NCBI GenBank assembly: GCA_964487745.1
Contig: CAZASG010000008.1
Coordinates: 46,655 to 110,654 of the forward strand
DNA: 64,000 nt
Direction of reading: 5' to 3'
Source of the DNA: Desulfolinea sp964487745
GTDB taxonomy: Bacteria > Chloroflexota > Anaerolineae > Anaerolineales > Villigracilaceae
Shown here: in pieces, positions 44,004 to 53,026 of the stretch
Layout of the letters: every line of letters starts with the position of its first letter
Position numbering within the stretch: the stretch's first letter is position 1
Program-made: the position numbers and the translations under genes
Notes under the pieces: model-generated
Seen by the model: the letters and a program-made list of their open reading frames with translations, nothing else
Databases searched by the model: none
What the model was told of the DNA's origin: nothing

Positions 44004-44627
44004 TCACTTAATAGCTCTAAAAAAAGCCTTTGCTAAAATCTGATGCCCGGTCGCATTCATGTGGACGCGGTCGTTTGATAATTCCCGCGCGCCTATCCCT
44101 TGCAAAACTTCATCGAAAGCGACTTGCATATCGATAAAGACCGCGTCATATTTTTTCGCAATTTCTCGCACGACATTCCCATAGCAATCCATTTTTGCGC
44201 GCATTTCATCTGCTTTGTCCAAATCAAGAACATAGGGCGTCATCAAGATCAAACCCTTTAGCGATGGTGAGACGGAACCAACCAACTCATCCAGGGTTTG
44301 CCTGTACTCATCGACCAAAATCCAGCTTTCAGGTGGCTCCCAATTGTCGATCTGTCGCCAGACGTCATTAATCCCGATCATGACAGAGAGCCAGTCAGGT
44401 TTCAAGTCAAGCACATCCTGTTGCCAGCGATCTTTCAAATCGCGAACGGTATTTCCGCTGATGCCCCTATTAATAACTTTGATCCCTAACTGCGGATATT
44501 TCTCTTTCAGCATGTCGTCTATGAAACGCACGTAGCCATCCCCTAAACCATCCTCATCATAAAAGCGACCACAATCTGTGATCGAGTCGCCAATCATCAA
44601 AAGTTTACTATTGGGTTGAATTTTCAT
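44004..44627 (-). CDS. SGNH/GDSL-family hydrolase
   Basis: 207 residues. Catalytic blocks: MIGDSITDCGR (Ser), NRGISGNTV (Gly), MIGINDVWRQ (Asn) and DRVHMNATGH (Asp, His). Acts as an esterase or lipase on an unknown substrate; no signal peptide. ATG at 44627 is preceded by GGGAG; a longer frame would run through the palindromic repeat and is rejected. Confidence 0.92.
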   Translation of the reverse strand: MKIQPNSKLLMIGDSITDCGRFYDEDGLGDGYVRFIDDMLKEKYPQLGIKVINRGISGNTVRDLKDRWQQDVLDLKPDWLSVMIGINDVWRQIDNWEPPESWILVDEYRQTLDELVGSVSPSLKGLILMTPYVLDLDKADEMRAKMDCYGNVVREIAKKYDAVFIDMQVAFDEVLQGIGARELSNDRVHMNATGHQILAKAFFRAIK

Positions 44628-44648
44628 AGCATTCTCCCTAAAACATAA

Positions 44649-44679
44649 AGTGACTGTCACCTTGAAGGTGACAGTCACT
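44649..44679. repeat. AGGTGACAGTCACT palindrome, copy 2
   Basis: Same 14-mer as at 43045, arms in the opposite order, 3-nt loop (TGA). It lies between the aldolase stop and the SGNH start. Flanking T/A runs let it work as a terminator of the aldolase gene. Confidence 0.85.
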
Positions 44680-44698
44680 TTTCTATCTTATATTGGAT

Positions 44699-45646
44699 CT
44701 AACCAAGCAGCTTGCGGACTTCTTCCAGCTGCCCAGCACTGCCGAGTTTTACATTTTTCGCAGCGATGAACTTTGCATACTCTGCCATGAAAACTTTTCC
44801 TGGCGGGCGCAGGTCGAAGTTTTCGGGGTTGTCACGGAAATGTTCGCGGTGGACGCGGGTCCAGACCAGGCGTCCATCTGTGTCGATGTTGATCTTCGTC
44901 ACGCCAAGCTCGGCTGCACGTTTGAACTGATCCGCATCCACGCCTTTGGCACCAAGCAATTTGCCACCAGCATCGTTAATCCGCTTTACTTCATCCTGTG
45001 GCACAGAGCTGGAACCGTGCATCACTAGTGGGAAATTGGGTAAATTTTTCTGAATATCTGCCAAGACATCAAAATGCAAGCCCTGTGAGCCTGTGAACTT
45101 AAAAGCACCATGACTCGTGCCAATAGCACAAGCGAGAGAATCACAGCCCGTGCGTTCGACAAATTCCTTGGCCTCATCGGGATTGGTTAATTTGGCATCC
45201 GCTTCGTCGACGCTGACGTGCTCTTCCACGCCACCGAGCATACCCAATTCGGCCTCAACCACAATTCCCTTGGCGTGAGCGGCATCCACTACTCGCTTGG
45301 TGATGGCAACGTTCTCGTCAAAAGGCTCGTGACTGGCATCAATCATAACTGAGCTATAGAAGCCACTATTGATGCAGTCTAGAGCAGTTTCCTCGTCACC
45401 GTGATCCAGGTGTACGGCAAAAATCGCTTCCGGGAAGACTTCATTCGCAGAACGGATCATGCCTTCGAGCATCAATTTATCTGTATAACCACGTGCACCT
45501 TTGCTGATCTGAATAATAAAGGGCGCCTGGCTTTCCAGATTTCCTCTAAAAAGCCCCATACATTGCTCAAGATTGTTAATATTATACGCGCCGATGGCAT
45601 ATTTGCCGTAGGCGGCTTCAAATAATTTTTTGGTAGTAACGATCAT
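44699..45646 (-). CDS. fba: Class II fructose-bisphosphate aldolase family protein
   Basis: 315 residues, zinc-dependent TIM barrel. Motifs: AVHLDHGD (catalytic Asp and zinc His), ASHEPFDEN, EAELGMLGG, GTSHGAFKF, VMHGSSSVP and KINIDTDGR. Fructose-1,6-bisphosphate is the usual substrate; tagatose-bisphosphate is the main alternative. ATG at 45646 chosen for GGAG 7 nt upstream; four codons earlier is another ATG. Confidence 0.92.
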   Translation of the reverse strand: MIVTTKKLFEAAYGKYAIGAYNINNLEQCMGLFRGNLESQAPFIIQISKGARGYTDKLMLEGMIRSANEVFPEAIFAVHLDHGDEETALDCINSGFYSSVMIDASHEPFDENVAITKRVVDAAHAKGIVVEAELGMLGGVEEHVSVDEADAKLTNPDEAKEFVERTGCDSLACAIGTSHGAFKFTGSQGLHFDVLADIQKNLPNFPLVMHGSSSVPQDEVKRINDAGGKLLGAKGVDADQFKRAAELGVTKINIDTDGRLVWTRVHREHFRDNPENFDLRPPGKVFMAEYAKFIAAKNVKLGSAGQLEEVRKLLG

Positions 45647-45724
45647 TTTTATCTCCAATGATTTTTCAATTATTTATGGATGCCAACTGGCATCGCCTAT
45701 GAAAATTATACACCACCGTTCCAA

Positions 45725-45753
45725 TTGCACTTGCATCTAACAGAGGCTATAAT
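45725..45753 (+). promoter_or_regulatory. Sigma70-type promoter of the 173-residue protein gene
   Basis: TTGCAC (45725-45730), exactly 17 nt, TATAAT (45748-45753). The transcript would have a leader of about 50 nt ending in AGGAGG. Confidence 0.75.
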
Positions 45754-45812
45754 GGGTAAGATTTGAGACCTTATCTCTTCTTTTCTCGTATAACAATCAG
45801 GAGGTACGACCT

Positions 45813-46334
45813 ATGACTGACCTGTTTCAACGTGTTACTGAAGATCAAGATCCCTTTAAGAAGTTAGCAAGTTATATCCCCGGTTTTAGCGGCTATATCG
45901 AACGCCAGAACCGCCGCGCAGCCGACAAATTGCTGCGCGAGACCGTTGCTGCTCGCTTTGAAGAACAATGGAAGCGCGCATCAGAGCTCCAGACCGACAT
46001 GGTCAACGAAGGCTTGATCGCCTATCTTGACGATATGGAGCGTGCAGCCATACAGATGCGAACCTTTATCGACAAGATCCGCACCGCATCCTATGGATAT
46101 TCCGGTCTTTTTGACGTCGTCAAGATCAACGAAGAAGAGCTTACTCAACTTTACCAGTTTGACAACGCATTCTTCCTCGCTGCAGAAGAGATCGGGCGCG
46201 CGCTCGACAACGTGGAAGCCAGCCTCGGTGACGAATCCGGGCTGCCCGCAGCCATCCGCAATTTGACTTCGCTTGCCCGTCAGGCAACCGAAGCATTCAA
46301 GCGTCGCGACGAAATCTTTACCAGCGGCGAATAA
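45813..46334 (+). CDS. Conserved-looking helical protein of unknown function
   Basis: 173 residues, soluble, charged and almost wholly alpha-helical with heptad-like stretches (AADKLLRETVAARFEEQWKRASELQ). No family recognised. It has a strong promoter and a perfect AGGAGG site, so it is probably well expressed. It precedes the molybdenum hydroxylase genes but is separated from them by a hairpin. Confidence 0.75.
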   Translation: MTDLFQRVTEDQDPFKKLASYIPGFSGYIERQNRRAADKLLRETVAARFEEQWKRASELQTDMVNEGLIAYLDDMERAAIQMRTFIDKIRTASYGYSGLFDVVKINEEELTQLYQFDNAFFLAAEEIGRALDNVEASLGDESGLPAAIRNLTSLARQATEAFKRRDEIFTSGE

Positions 46335-46353
46335 ATCCCCCAAATTGTCACCA

Positions 46354-46385
46354 CGAGTAGCGCAGCTGAAAAGCTGCGCTACTCG
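46354..46385. terminator. Hairpin before the molybdenum hydroxylase operon
   Basis: 14-bp perfect stem (46354-46367 with 46372-46385), GAAA tetraloop. No T-run on either side, so it may be a REP-like structure or RNA-stabilising hairpin rather than a true terminator. Confidence 0.5.
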
Positions 46386-46441
46386 CAAAGACAGTATCTC
46401 CTTTTTGCGCGGCACTCCTTCGCAAAACTCCCCTAAAACCT

Positions 46442-47875
46442 ATGTGGCAAGAATATAAAACTCCCTCATCACCCCAAGAAGTTGTTGAAATTTTAGAAAA
46501 AACGGATAACGCGCGCATTGTTGCGGGCGGCACCGACCTGATCCTTGAAATAGAGCGTGGTCTTCGCAAAGATGTAGAAACACTGATCGACGTGACTCGC
46601 ATCCCCGACCTGGACCGAATCGTGCTCGATGAGGACGATGTGATCCATCTCGGCCCAATGATCACTCATAATCATGTGGCTGGCTCCAAGCTCCTGCAAG
46701 AGCGCGCCTATCCCCTTGTGCGCGCCTGCTGGGAAGTGGGCGCAAACCAGATCCGCAACCGCGCCACTGTTGCCGGAAACCTTATCACAGCCTCCCCTGC
46801 GAACGACACCATCACGCCTCTAATGGCCCTCGGTGCAAGCATAACACTCCTTTCAACACAGGGTGAGCGCACAGTACCGCTAAAAGATTTTTATCTGGGC
46901 GTCCGCAAAACCGTGATGCGACCAGACGAAATGCTGGTGGACATCTCCTTTCCGGCTTTGAAAGAAAGCCAGCGCGGCACCTTTATCAAATTGGCATTGC
47001 GCCGCGCGCAAGCAATCGCCGTCATCAACGTCGCCATCGTCCTTGACATGGATACTTCGACTACGCTCAGCACAGGAGTTGATACCGTTAGATCAGCATC
47101 TATCACTTTAGGCGCAGTCTCACCAACCATTATCCATGCTGAAGAAGCCGAAACCTATCTCGTCGGCAAGGCATTAGCGGAAGATGTGATCGACGAAGCC
47201 GCGAATTTGGCAATGAGCGCTGCCCGCCCGATCGACGATATTCGTGGCTCGGCAGATTATCGTCGTGAGATGGTTCGCGTGAACACAGCCCGGGGACTGC
47301 GCTCCCTGCGTGATGGTCAGGAGCAAGTTGGGTTCCCGTCTGATCCGGTCTTATTATGGGGCGAAAAGGAAAACGGGAAATCCCAATCAGCTTATGAATC
47401 GAGCAGCCCCATCGTCACATCCATAAATGGAAAAGAATATGTGATCGACCGCGGACATGACCGAACGCTATTGGCGTTTCTGCGTGATGAAGTTGGGCTG
47501 ATGGGCTCAAAAGAAGGCTGCGGCGAAGGGGAATGTGGTGCCTGTACCGTTTATCTCGATGGCAAAGCCGTTATGTCCTGTCTTGTACCAGCGCCGCGCG
47601 CGCATGGTGCTGAGATCGTAACGATCGAAGGACTTGCTGATGCGCAACAGGAACAATTGCATCCTGTACAGGATGCCTTCATCCACGATGGCGCGGTACA
47701 GTGTGGCTACTGCACACCCGGCTTTATCATGTCTGCCGCAAAGCTGCTCGAAGAAAAACCTTTGCCAACACGAAACCAGATAGAGCAAGCTATCAGTGGA
47801 AATATTTGCCGTTGTACCGGCTATTACAAGATCGTTGATGCCATTGAAAATGCAGCAAAAGGAAGCGAGGCATAA
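46442..47875 (+). CDS. Xanthine dehydrogenase-family FAD subunit fused to [2Fe-2S] subunit
   Basis: 477 residues. Residues ~1-290 are the FAD-binding (CoxM/XdhB-like) subunit with ARIVAGGTDLI and ATVAGNLITASPANDT. Residues ~315-475 are the CoxS/XdhC-like iron-sulfur subunit: CGEGECGACTVYLDG then C, and CGYCTPGF ... CRCTGY. In most relatives these are separate proteins. It passes electrons from the molybdenum subunit encoded two genes on. No clear ribosome site. Confidence 0.93.
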   Translation: MWQEYKTPSSPQEVVEILEKTDNARIVAGGTDLILEIERGLRKDVETLIDVTRIPDLDRIVLDEDDVIHLGPMITHNHVAGSKLLQERAYPLVRACWEVGANQIRNRATVAGNLITASPANDTITPLMALGASITLLSTQGERTVPLKDFYLGVRKTVMRPDEMLVDISFPALKESQRGTFIKLALRRAQAIAVINVAIVLDMDTSTTLSTGVDTVRSASITLGAVSPTIIHAEEAETYLVGKALAEDVIDEAANLAMSAARPIDDIRGSADYRREMVRVNTARGLRSLRDGQEQVGFPSDPVLLWGEKENGKSQSAYESSSPIVTSINGKEYVIDRGHDRTLLAFLRDEVGLMGSKEGCGEGECGACTVYLDGKAVMSCLVPAPRAHGAEIVTIEGLADAQQEQLHPVQDAFIHDGAVQCGYCTPGFIMSAAKLLEEKPLPTRNQIEQAISGNICRCTGYYKIVDAIENAAKGSEA

Positions 47876-47877
47876 AG

Positions 47878-48303
47878 ATGGGAACGTATCGTTTTGATGA
47901 TGCCAGAAAAGAAAAGAAGAAAGAAATGCCAGCCGGCTGGCGCGGCATCGGTTGCTTATTGATGATGATCTTGCCTGTTTTTTCATACCTGGCAGCCATT
48001 CAGCTACTCAGAATAGAAAGCGTCTATCGACTTTTCTATCGGATGAGCCCGGGACTCTTTGGAGCGCCAAGTTTACATCCCTATCTTTGGAAACTAAAGG
48101 GACTTACTTCAGTGTTGAACACTATCCACTCCTGGACAAATCTAGAAGCCAACCTTGTAGTTGGTGTACTCGTCCTGATCGTCTTTTCGGTAATCATCGG
48201 AATAGTTTATGGCTTCATGTATCGCGCTGTAGCCCCTCCCAAATATGGCCCCACCGATGCCCCACCTCCCAAACGACGAAAGACAAAGAAATATAGCCGA
48301 TGA
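47878..48303 (+). CDS. Small two-TM membrane protein inside the molybdenum hydroxylase operon
   Basis: 141 residues. TM segments at about 24-43 and 90-115, a loop between, and a basic Pro/Lys tail (PPPKRRKTKKYSR). No family recognised. It begins 2 nt after the FAD-FeS stop, and its stop overlaps the large-subunit ATG (ATGA), so the three are made together. It may anchor the enzyme to the membrane. Confidence 0.75.
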   Translation: MGTYRFDDARKEKKKEMPAGWRGIGCLLMMILPVFSYLAAIQLLRIESVYRLFYRMSPGLFGAPSLHPYLWKLKGLTSVLNTIHSWTNLEANLVVGVLVLIVFSVIIGIVYGFMYRAVAPPKYGPTDAPPPKRRKTKKYSR

Positions 48304-50522
48304 CAAACGCAATTGGAAAATCACTCCCCCGTATTGATGCCCGCGGTAAGGTAACCGGTGAGACTCAATATCCCGGCGACATCACCTTGCCCAATCAGGC
48401 ATATATGAAAATTCTCTTCGCCCGCCGCCCGCACGCAATCATCAAAAACATTGATACCAGCGCTGCAGAAGCCATGCGCGGTGTGATTGCCGTCTTCACA
48501 GCAAAGGACGTGCCCGTCAACGAATATGGCTTGCAGATCCCCGATCAGCCCGTGCTGTGTGGCCCCGGCTCCGACAAACCCTATGCCGACCGTGTTCGCT
48601 TTGTGGGAGATCAGGTTGCCCTGATCGTGGCAGAGTCTGAGACCATCGCCGCAAAAGCCCGCGACTTGATCATGGTCGAATACGAAGACCTGCCCGTTAT
48701 CACGGATCCGCGTGAGGCCATGAAAACTGATGCTATGCTCCTGCATCCTGACAAGGACACGAATATCGTCCAGAGTCATCAGATACGCAAAGGCGATATC
48801 GAAGCTGGCTTCGCGCAGGCGGATGTCATCATCGAAGCTGAGCTAAAGACCCCTTTCCAGGAACATGCCTATCTGCAGCCGGAAGCGGGCGTTGCCTACA
48901 TAGATGAGGGTGAACGTGTCACCGTGATGGTGGCAGGGCAATGGCTCAAGGAGGAACAGGAGCAGATCGCTCATTCTTTGGGCTTGCCACTGGACAAGGT
49001 GCGTGTGATCCATCCCGCAATTGGGGGCGCATTTGGTGGACGCGAAGATATGTCGGTGCAAATTGTGCTGGGCCTGGCAACCATGCGCTTGCACGAACGC
49101 GGCATCAACCGCCCCGTCAAGATCATCTGGACGCGTGAAGAATCGATCATCGGGCATGCCAAGCGGCATCCCTTCTATTTCAAGATGCGCTGGGGCGCGA
49201 CCAAAGAGGGCAAGATCGTTGCCGCACAATCGGAAGCTGTTTCGGATGCTGGCGCATATATGTACACATCCAACAAAGTGCTCGGCAACGCGACCCTGAT
49301 GGTCAGCGGCCCTTACGAAATCCCGAATGTTAAAGTAGATACGTATTCTGCCTATACCAACAACATCCCGACCGGCGCATTGCGCGGCTTCGGCGCGCCC
49401 CAAGGCGCATTCGCGGCTGAGACAATGGCGAATAAATTGGCAGAAGCATTGGAGATGGACCCCGTCGAATTCAGGATGCGCAATATCCTGCATGAGGGCT
49501 CATTGATGTCGGTACAAACCCCGCTAACGGGCAATGCCACCATCGACAAAGTCACCGAGCGCTGCGCCGAAGAATCAGGCTGGCAGCAGATCGACGGCGA
49601 GTGGCGCCTCGTCAGCCCACCGCCCGTAGATGAATCTCGTCCGCATATCAAGCGCGGGATCGGGTTCGCCTGCGGCTTCAAAAACACCGGCTTCTCTTTT
49701 GGATATCAGGAAAATTCCTGGGCGAAGGTTGAGATCCACGGTGAAAATGAGATCGACAAAGTGGTCGTCCATCATGGCGCAGCGGATGTCGGGCAAGGAA
49801 CGCATACAGTCATCATGCAGGCAGCTGCAGAGGCGACCGGCGCAAGTTTTGAACAGGTTGAATTCGTCGGTGAGGACAGTGAGATCGAAGGTGATTCCGG
49901 CAGTTCGTCGGCTTCGCGCATGACCTTCATGGCGCTGAACGCCGTCAAGGGCGCGGGCGAATTAGCCCGCCAAAAATGGGACGATGAAGAACGCCCCGCC
50001 ATTGCCGAATATAAATATCTTGCACCAAAGACCACGCCCTATGCACCAGAGACTGGCGAATCGACACCGAATGTGGCCTACGGGCATTGTGCCCAGGTCG
50101 CCGACCTTGAAGTGGATACCGAGACGGGTCATATCCGCATTTTGAATATGATCTCGACCTCTGATCTTGGCAAGGCGATCAACCCGCAACAAGTCGAGGG
50201 ACAGATCGAAGGCGGAACATTGCAAACCATCGGATACGCATTGATGGAGGATTTCGTCCACGAAGATGGGTATGTGCAAACATCTGAGCTTTCAACTTAT
50301 CTTGTGCCAACCATCTGGGATATCCCCGTCAACTTCAAGACCGTCATCGTTGAATACGAAGACCCAAATGGCCCCTGGGGTGCACGCGGTGTCGGCGAGA
50401 TGATGACCGTCCCCACGGCTCCGGCCATCACAGCTGCCGTTCACAACGCGACCGGCATCTGGTTTGACGAATTTCCGCTCACGCCTGAGCGTGTGCTGCG
50501 TGGGCTTGGAAAGATAAAATAA
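48300..50522 (+). CDS. Molybdenum hydroxylase large subunit, xanthine dehydrogenase family
   Basis: 740 residues. Motifs: IGKSLPRIDARGKVTGETQY, GGAFGGREDMSVQ, PTGALRGFGAPQGAFAAE, GAADVGQGTHT and the catalytic Glu in GARGVGEMMTVPTAPA. It lacks the AYxCSFR loop of CO dehydrogenase. Hydroxylates a purine or other heterocycle. YqeB and YqeC-MocA are encoded nearby, which suggests the selenium-dependent class, whose labile selenium ligand is added by those proteins. The substrate is not evident. Confidence 0.93.
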   Translation: MTNAIGKSLPRIDARGKVTGETQYPGDITLPNQAYMKILFARRPHAIIKNIDTSAAEAMRGVIAVFTAKDVPVNEYGLQIPDQPVLCGPGSDKPYADRVRFVGDQVALIVAESETIAAKARDLIMVEYEDLPVITDPREAMKTDAMLLHPDKDTNIVQSHQIRKGDIEAGFAQADVIIEAELKTPFQEHAYLQPEAGVAYIDEGERVTVMVAGQWLKEEQEQIAHSLGLPLDKVRVIHPAIGGAFGGREDMSVQIVLGLATMRLHERGINRPVKIIWTREESIIGHAKRHPFYFKMRWGATKEGKIVAAQSEAVSDAGAYMYTSNKVLGNATLMVSGPYEIPNVKVDTYSAYTNNIPTGALRGFGAPQGAFAAETMANKLAEALEMDPVEFRMRNILHEGSLMSVQTPLTGNATIDKVTERCAEESGWQQIDGEWRLVSPPPVDESRPHIKRGIGFACGFKNTGFSFGYQENSWAKVEIHGENEIDKVVVHHGAADVGQGTHTVIMQAAAEATGASFEQVEFVGEDSEIEGDSGSSSASRMTFMALNAVKGAGELARQKWDDEERPAIAEYKYLAPKTTPYAPETGESTPNVAYGHCAQVADLEVDTETGHIRILNMISTSDLGKAINPQQVEGQIEGGTLQTIGYALMEDFVHEDGYVQTSELSTYLVPTIWDIPVNFKTVIVEYEDPNGPWGARGVGEMMTVPTAPAITAAVHNATGIWFDEFPLTPERVLRGLGKIK

Positions 50523-50532
50523 TCTCATAAAT

Positions 50533-50614
50533 CGCCCCCACCTAGCCTCCCCCGCAAGCGGGGGAGGGACAAGTTCTCCCCCCACGCGTGGGGGGGGGGA
50601 GTTAGAGGGGGGCG
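50533..50614. repeat. GC-rich nested palindrome
   Basis: Two inner hairpins (CTCCCCC-GCAA-GGGGGAG and CTCCCCCC-ACGCGT-GGGGGG) inside outer arms CGCCCCC ... GGGGGGCG. It sits between the large-subunit stop and the hydrolase remnant. This resembles widespread intergenic REP/MITE-like sequences. Confidence 0.75.
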
Positions 50615-50625
50615 AACTCACTCCT

Positions 50626-50799
50626 ATGCCTTTCCCTTATATCCACGAAAAGAAAGCTCTTGATAACGCCCTCCGCGAAAGTGTGGAGGGCGATTTCGTC
50701 TCGCTCTCTGTCGGATATACGCATTACAAGATTAGCAACCCGGATGTGGCTGAAGCAATTGTGCTTGTGTGTGAATTCTGTACTATACTTTTTGTTTAG
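50626..50799 (+). pseudogene. N-terminal remnant of an alpha/beta hydrolase
   Basis: 57 codons open from an ATG. The part GDFVSLSVGYTHYKISNP ... AIVLV is the usual start of a hydrolase of the HGFSVPYFIW group. At about 50770 the HGF motif should follow, but the frame shifts: a different frame reads S-V-x-Y-F. A stop ends it at 50799 and AT-rich DNA follows. The matching C-terminus is at 53341-53469, so one gene was split and its middle lost. Confidence 0.75.
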
Positions 50800-50998
50800 A
50801 CTTCTTACACATACACGTGTTTGCTCAGGCTTTTGACATTACACAATAATGGCGTTCCCCAATTTCCGGCTAGGTGTAGATAGCACAAAAAACTAGTACG
50901 CATTATGATCCAGTTTGATTAATAGCAGGGTTCTTTAAACCACCTAAATAAGATAAAATTCTAATCTGGGATTTTGTTGTGAAATTAAAGGAAATGTT
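50800..50998. other. Left flank of island 1
   Basis: 199 bases, AT-rich, with no gene, tRNA or integrase remnant seen. The last 15 bases hold the AAAGGAAA ribosome site of the next gene. Composition changes sharply at about 50800. Confidence 0.4.
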
Positions 50999-52009
50999 AT
51001 GTTCAAGCAATTTGCAGTAGCAGCTTTGGAATTTCTGATCGAGGTAATTCTTGCCATCTTCACGGCTGCCATCGTTGAGAAATACCTGAACCTAGATGAA
51101 TTTCAAAGCATTCTTCTTGGTATTGTCGCTTTTATTGGCATAAATATTATCTATTTTGATTTCAAACTCTCAACCAATCTAAATCACGTTGTTAATATTT
51201 TAGGGATGAAAAGCAAGTGGGAAGAAACACTTGAAAATACGAGACATACTGTAAGAGTAGATGAGAATATAATCCAATTATCTGACAAGCTTAGAGATAT
51301 TGCTGATGGGCTAGAAGCTGTTGTAAAAACACACTCGAGCGCGGAGGATTTTTTTCCCGCTTGGTACGAAGATAAATTAAATCGATTAAAAGATCATATT
51401 TTCTACACTACTCATTATCAATCGTATCACTTTGATGGAAGTGTGATACAAGAGCAAAGCAGAATGTACAAAGTGTTTCGTGGAGAAAAGGAAGACTTCT
51501 TTTGGGCAACAGTAGATTGTGAAATGATACCTTTGTTTGCTACACCTGAAGGCGAAATCTTCTTGAGGGCAATTGACGAAAGAGTGCGCTCAGGTCAGAT
51601 TACAAATGTAAAAAGGCTCTTCATTTTTGACTCCCCTGATCAATTAGAAACACTCACAACAAAATTGTGTTTCTGCTTGCATATCCAGAGCGGATATGAT
51701 TTCAGAATCATAAGCAGCCAAGATTTCGAAACTTTATTGTATGGTTTTGGTGATAGAAACCTTGTACCTGACTTTGGTATTTACGGCACCTACTATGTTT
51801 GGGAAACGCCACCTAAAAAAATATTCACAGAGCGAGGTTATATTTGCATGAACGATGCAAAAATAAAAAAATATACAGCTTTGTTTAAAACAATTTGGGC
51901 TAATGCATCAAACTATAGCAGTAAAAATATTGAAGAACTAAATAAAAAATATAGTCAAAATAGGTTATTCGAGTTCCGCACGATTTTGGACTCCGAGCAA
52001 CTTCAATAA
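50999..52009 (+). CDS. Unknown two-TM protein of island 1
   Basis: 336 residues. Two TM helices (about 5-28 and 35-55), a helical, coiled-coil-like segment (60-110), and a soluble C-terminal domain (about 120-315). The latter reads VRSGQITNVKRLFIF ... SGYDFRIISSQDFE ... DFGIYGTYYVWE ... YTALFKTIWANA, which recalls phospholipase-D-like folds but has no HKD motif. So a catalytic role is not supported. Codon use and AT content differ from neighbours. It is followed 33 nt later by a methyltransferase-like gene, probably in one operon. No known family recognised. Confidence 0.7.
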   Translation: MFKQFAVAALEFLIEVILAIFTAAIVEKYLNLDEFQSILLGIVAFIGINIIYFDFKLSTNLNHVVNILGMKSKWEETLENTRHTVRVDENIIQLSDKLRDIADGLEAVVKTHSSAEDFFPAWYEDKLNRLKDHIFYTTHYQSYHFDGSVIQEQSRMYKVFRGEKEDFFWATVDCEMIPLFATPEGEIFLRAIDERVRSGQITNVKRLFIFDSPDQLETLTTKLCFCLHIQSGYDFRIISSQDFETLLYGFGDRNLVPDFGIYGTYYVWETPPKKIFTERGYICMNDAKIKKYTALFKTIWANASNYSSKNIEELNKKYSQNRLFEFRTILDSEQLQ

Positions 52010-52042
52010 ATACTAAACTAAAACCAATTCGGAGCTTATAGC

Positions 52043-52867
52043 ATGACTAAAAAAAATTTTACTCCCAAGTGGGATTTCTACATGGCTCAAACGTGGGAGA
52101 AATGGGTCCCCCCTATTAGACCATCCCGTAATGTAGTTTCCGTTTTCGAGAATGCGTTAGATCAATTCTTATCAAAAAATGGTAAAGCAACTGTTCTAAT
52201 TCTTGGATCAACTCCAGAATTTCGAGATTTAGCAAATAGCAGAAACATTGTGCCAACAGTGATTGATTACAGCAAGGAGAATTACAAAGCGCTCGGATTA
52301 CATAAAAAACATCATGGCAAAGAGCATTTCATTCTTCAAGATTGGTTAGATATGGACACTGACAAAACCTTTGATATTATCATGGCTGATGCCTCGTTAA
52401 ATTGCGTGAGTTCTGAAAGTTTCAACAGACTTATAAACAACATATCAGAATGCTTGAACTTGGGCTCCTTATTTCTCTCAAGAACTTGGGTTAGATTGAA
52501 TAGACCTAGGTTTAGTGTTGCTGAAATCATCCGTGAATATAGAGAAAAGTATTACTTAAACTACTCTTTCTATCCCACAACATTAGGTCCTTTACAAGAG
52601 TTCTATTACGATGAAGAAAAAAAATACCTTGATCTTAATAATATGGCAAAAGAACTTCGTGCGCTATATAAGAAAGGAATGCTGTCGTCTAAAGAATGGG
52701 AGCCAATTATGGAGCTTGATTATGACCAATTGAAATTGAAACTATTTGTCCCTTTTATTGAAGATTTTCGAAATGAGATGGAAAGTTTGTTTTCGATCAT
52801 AAAGGAAGAGGTAGTTAAAGAGCCATATGGCGAATATTGTCCGGTTTTCATATTTAGAAAAAAATAA
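52043..52867 (+). CDS. SAM-dependent methyltransferase-like protein of island 1
   Basis: 274 residues. A class I methyltransferase core (about 45-150): motif I KATVLILGSTPEFRDLA, the acidic loop VPTVIDYSKENYKAL, and motif IV KTFDIIMADASLNCV, then NLGSLFLSRTWV. A C-terminal helical extension (about 195-274) is of unknown role. Substrate not predictable; no DPPY/NPPY nucleic-acid motif. GGAG lies 9 nt before the ATG. AT-rich like its upstream partner. Confidence 0.75.
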   Translation: MTKKNFTPKWDFYMAQTWEKWVPPIRPSRNVVSVFENALDQFLSKNGKATVLILGSTPEFRDLANSRNIVPTVIDYSKENYKALGLHKKHHGKEHFILQDWLDMDTDKTFDIIMADASLNCVSSESFNRLINNISECLNLGSLFLSRTWVRLNRPRFSVAEIIREYREKYYLNYSFYPTTLGPLQEFYYDEEKKYLDLNNMAKELRALYKKGMLSSKEWEPIMELDYDQLKLKLFVPFIEDFRNEMESLFSIIKEEVVKEPYGEYCPVFIFRKK

Positions 52868-53026
52868 AAGCGAGTAGTTAGACGGATTACCCTACAATAC
52901 AGTTCACTTGGCAATGTCCGTGGTATGAAGCGCACTTCTCATAAATTCGGATCAGCCGTAGTTTTGAAAATTTCACGCCTACTGCAATTTCTTATGGACA
53001 AATCATTTAGAAGTTAGCAAAACATG
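52868..53026. other. Right part of island 1, non-coding
   Basis: AT-rich spacer after the methyltransferase-like gene. No convincing open frame or RNA found; the repeat at 53027 follows. Confidence 0.4.

Noticed and set aside
48843..49493. 216-codon open frame on the minus strand
   Set aside because: Lies wholly within the molybdenum hydroxylase large-subunit gene on the other strand.
48300..50522. Aerobic CO dehydrogenase large subunit (CoxL)
   Set aside because: The AYxCSFR active-site loop is missing and the sequence fits the wider xanthine dehydrogenase family.
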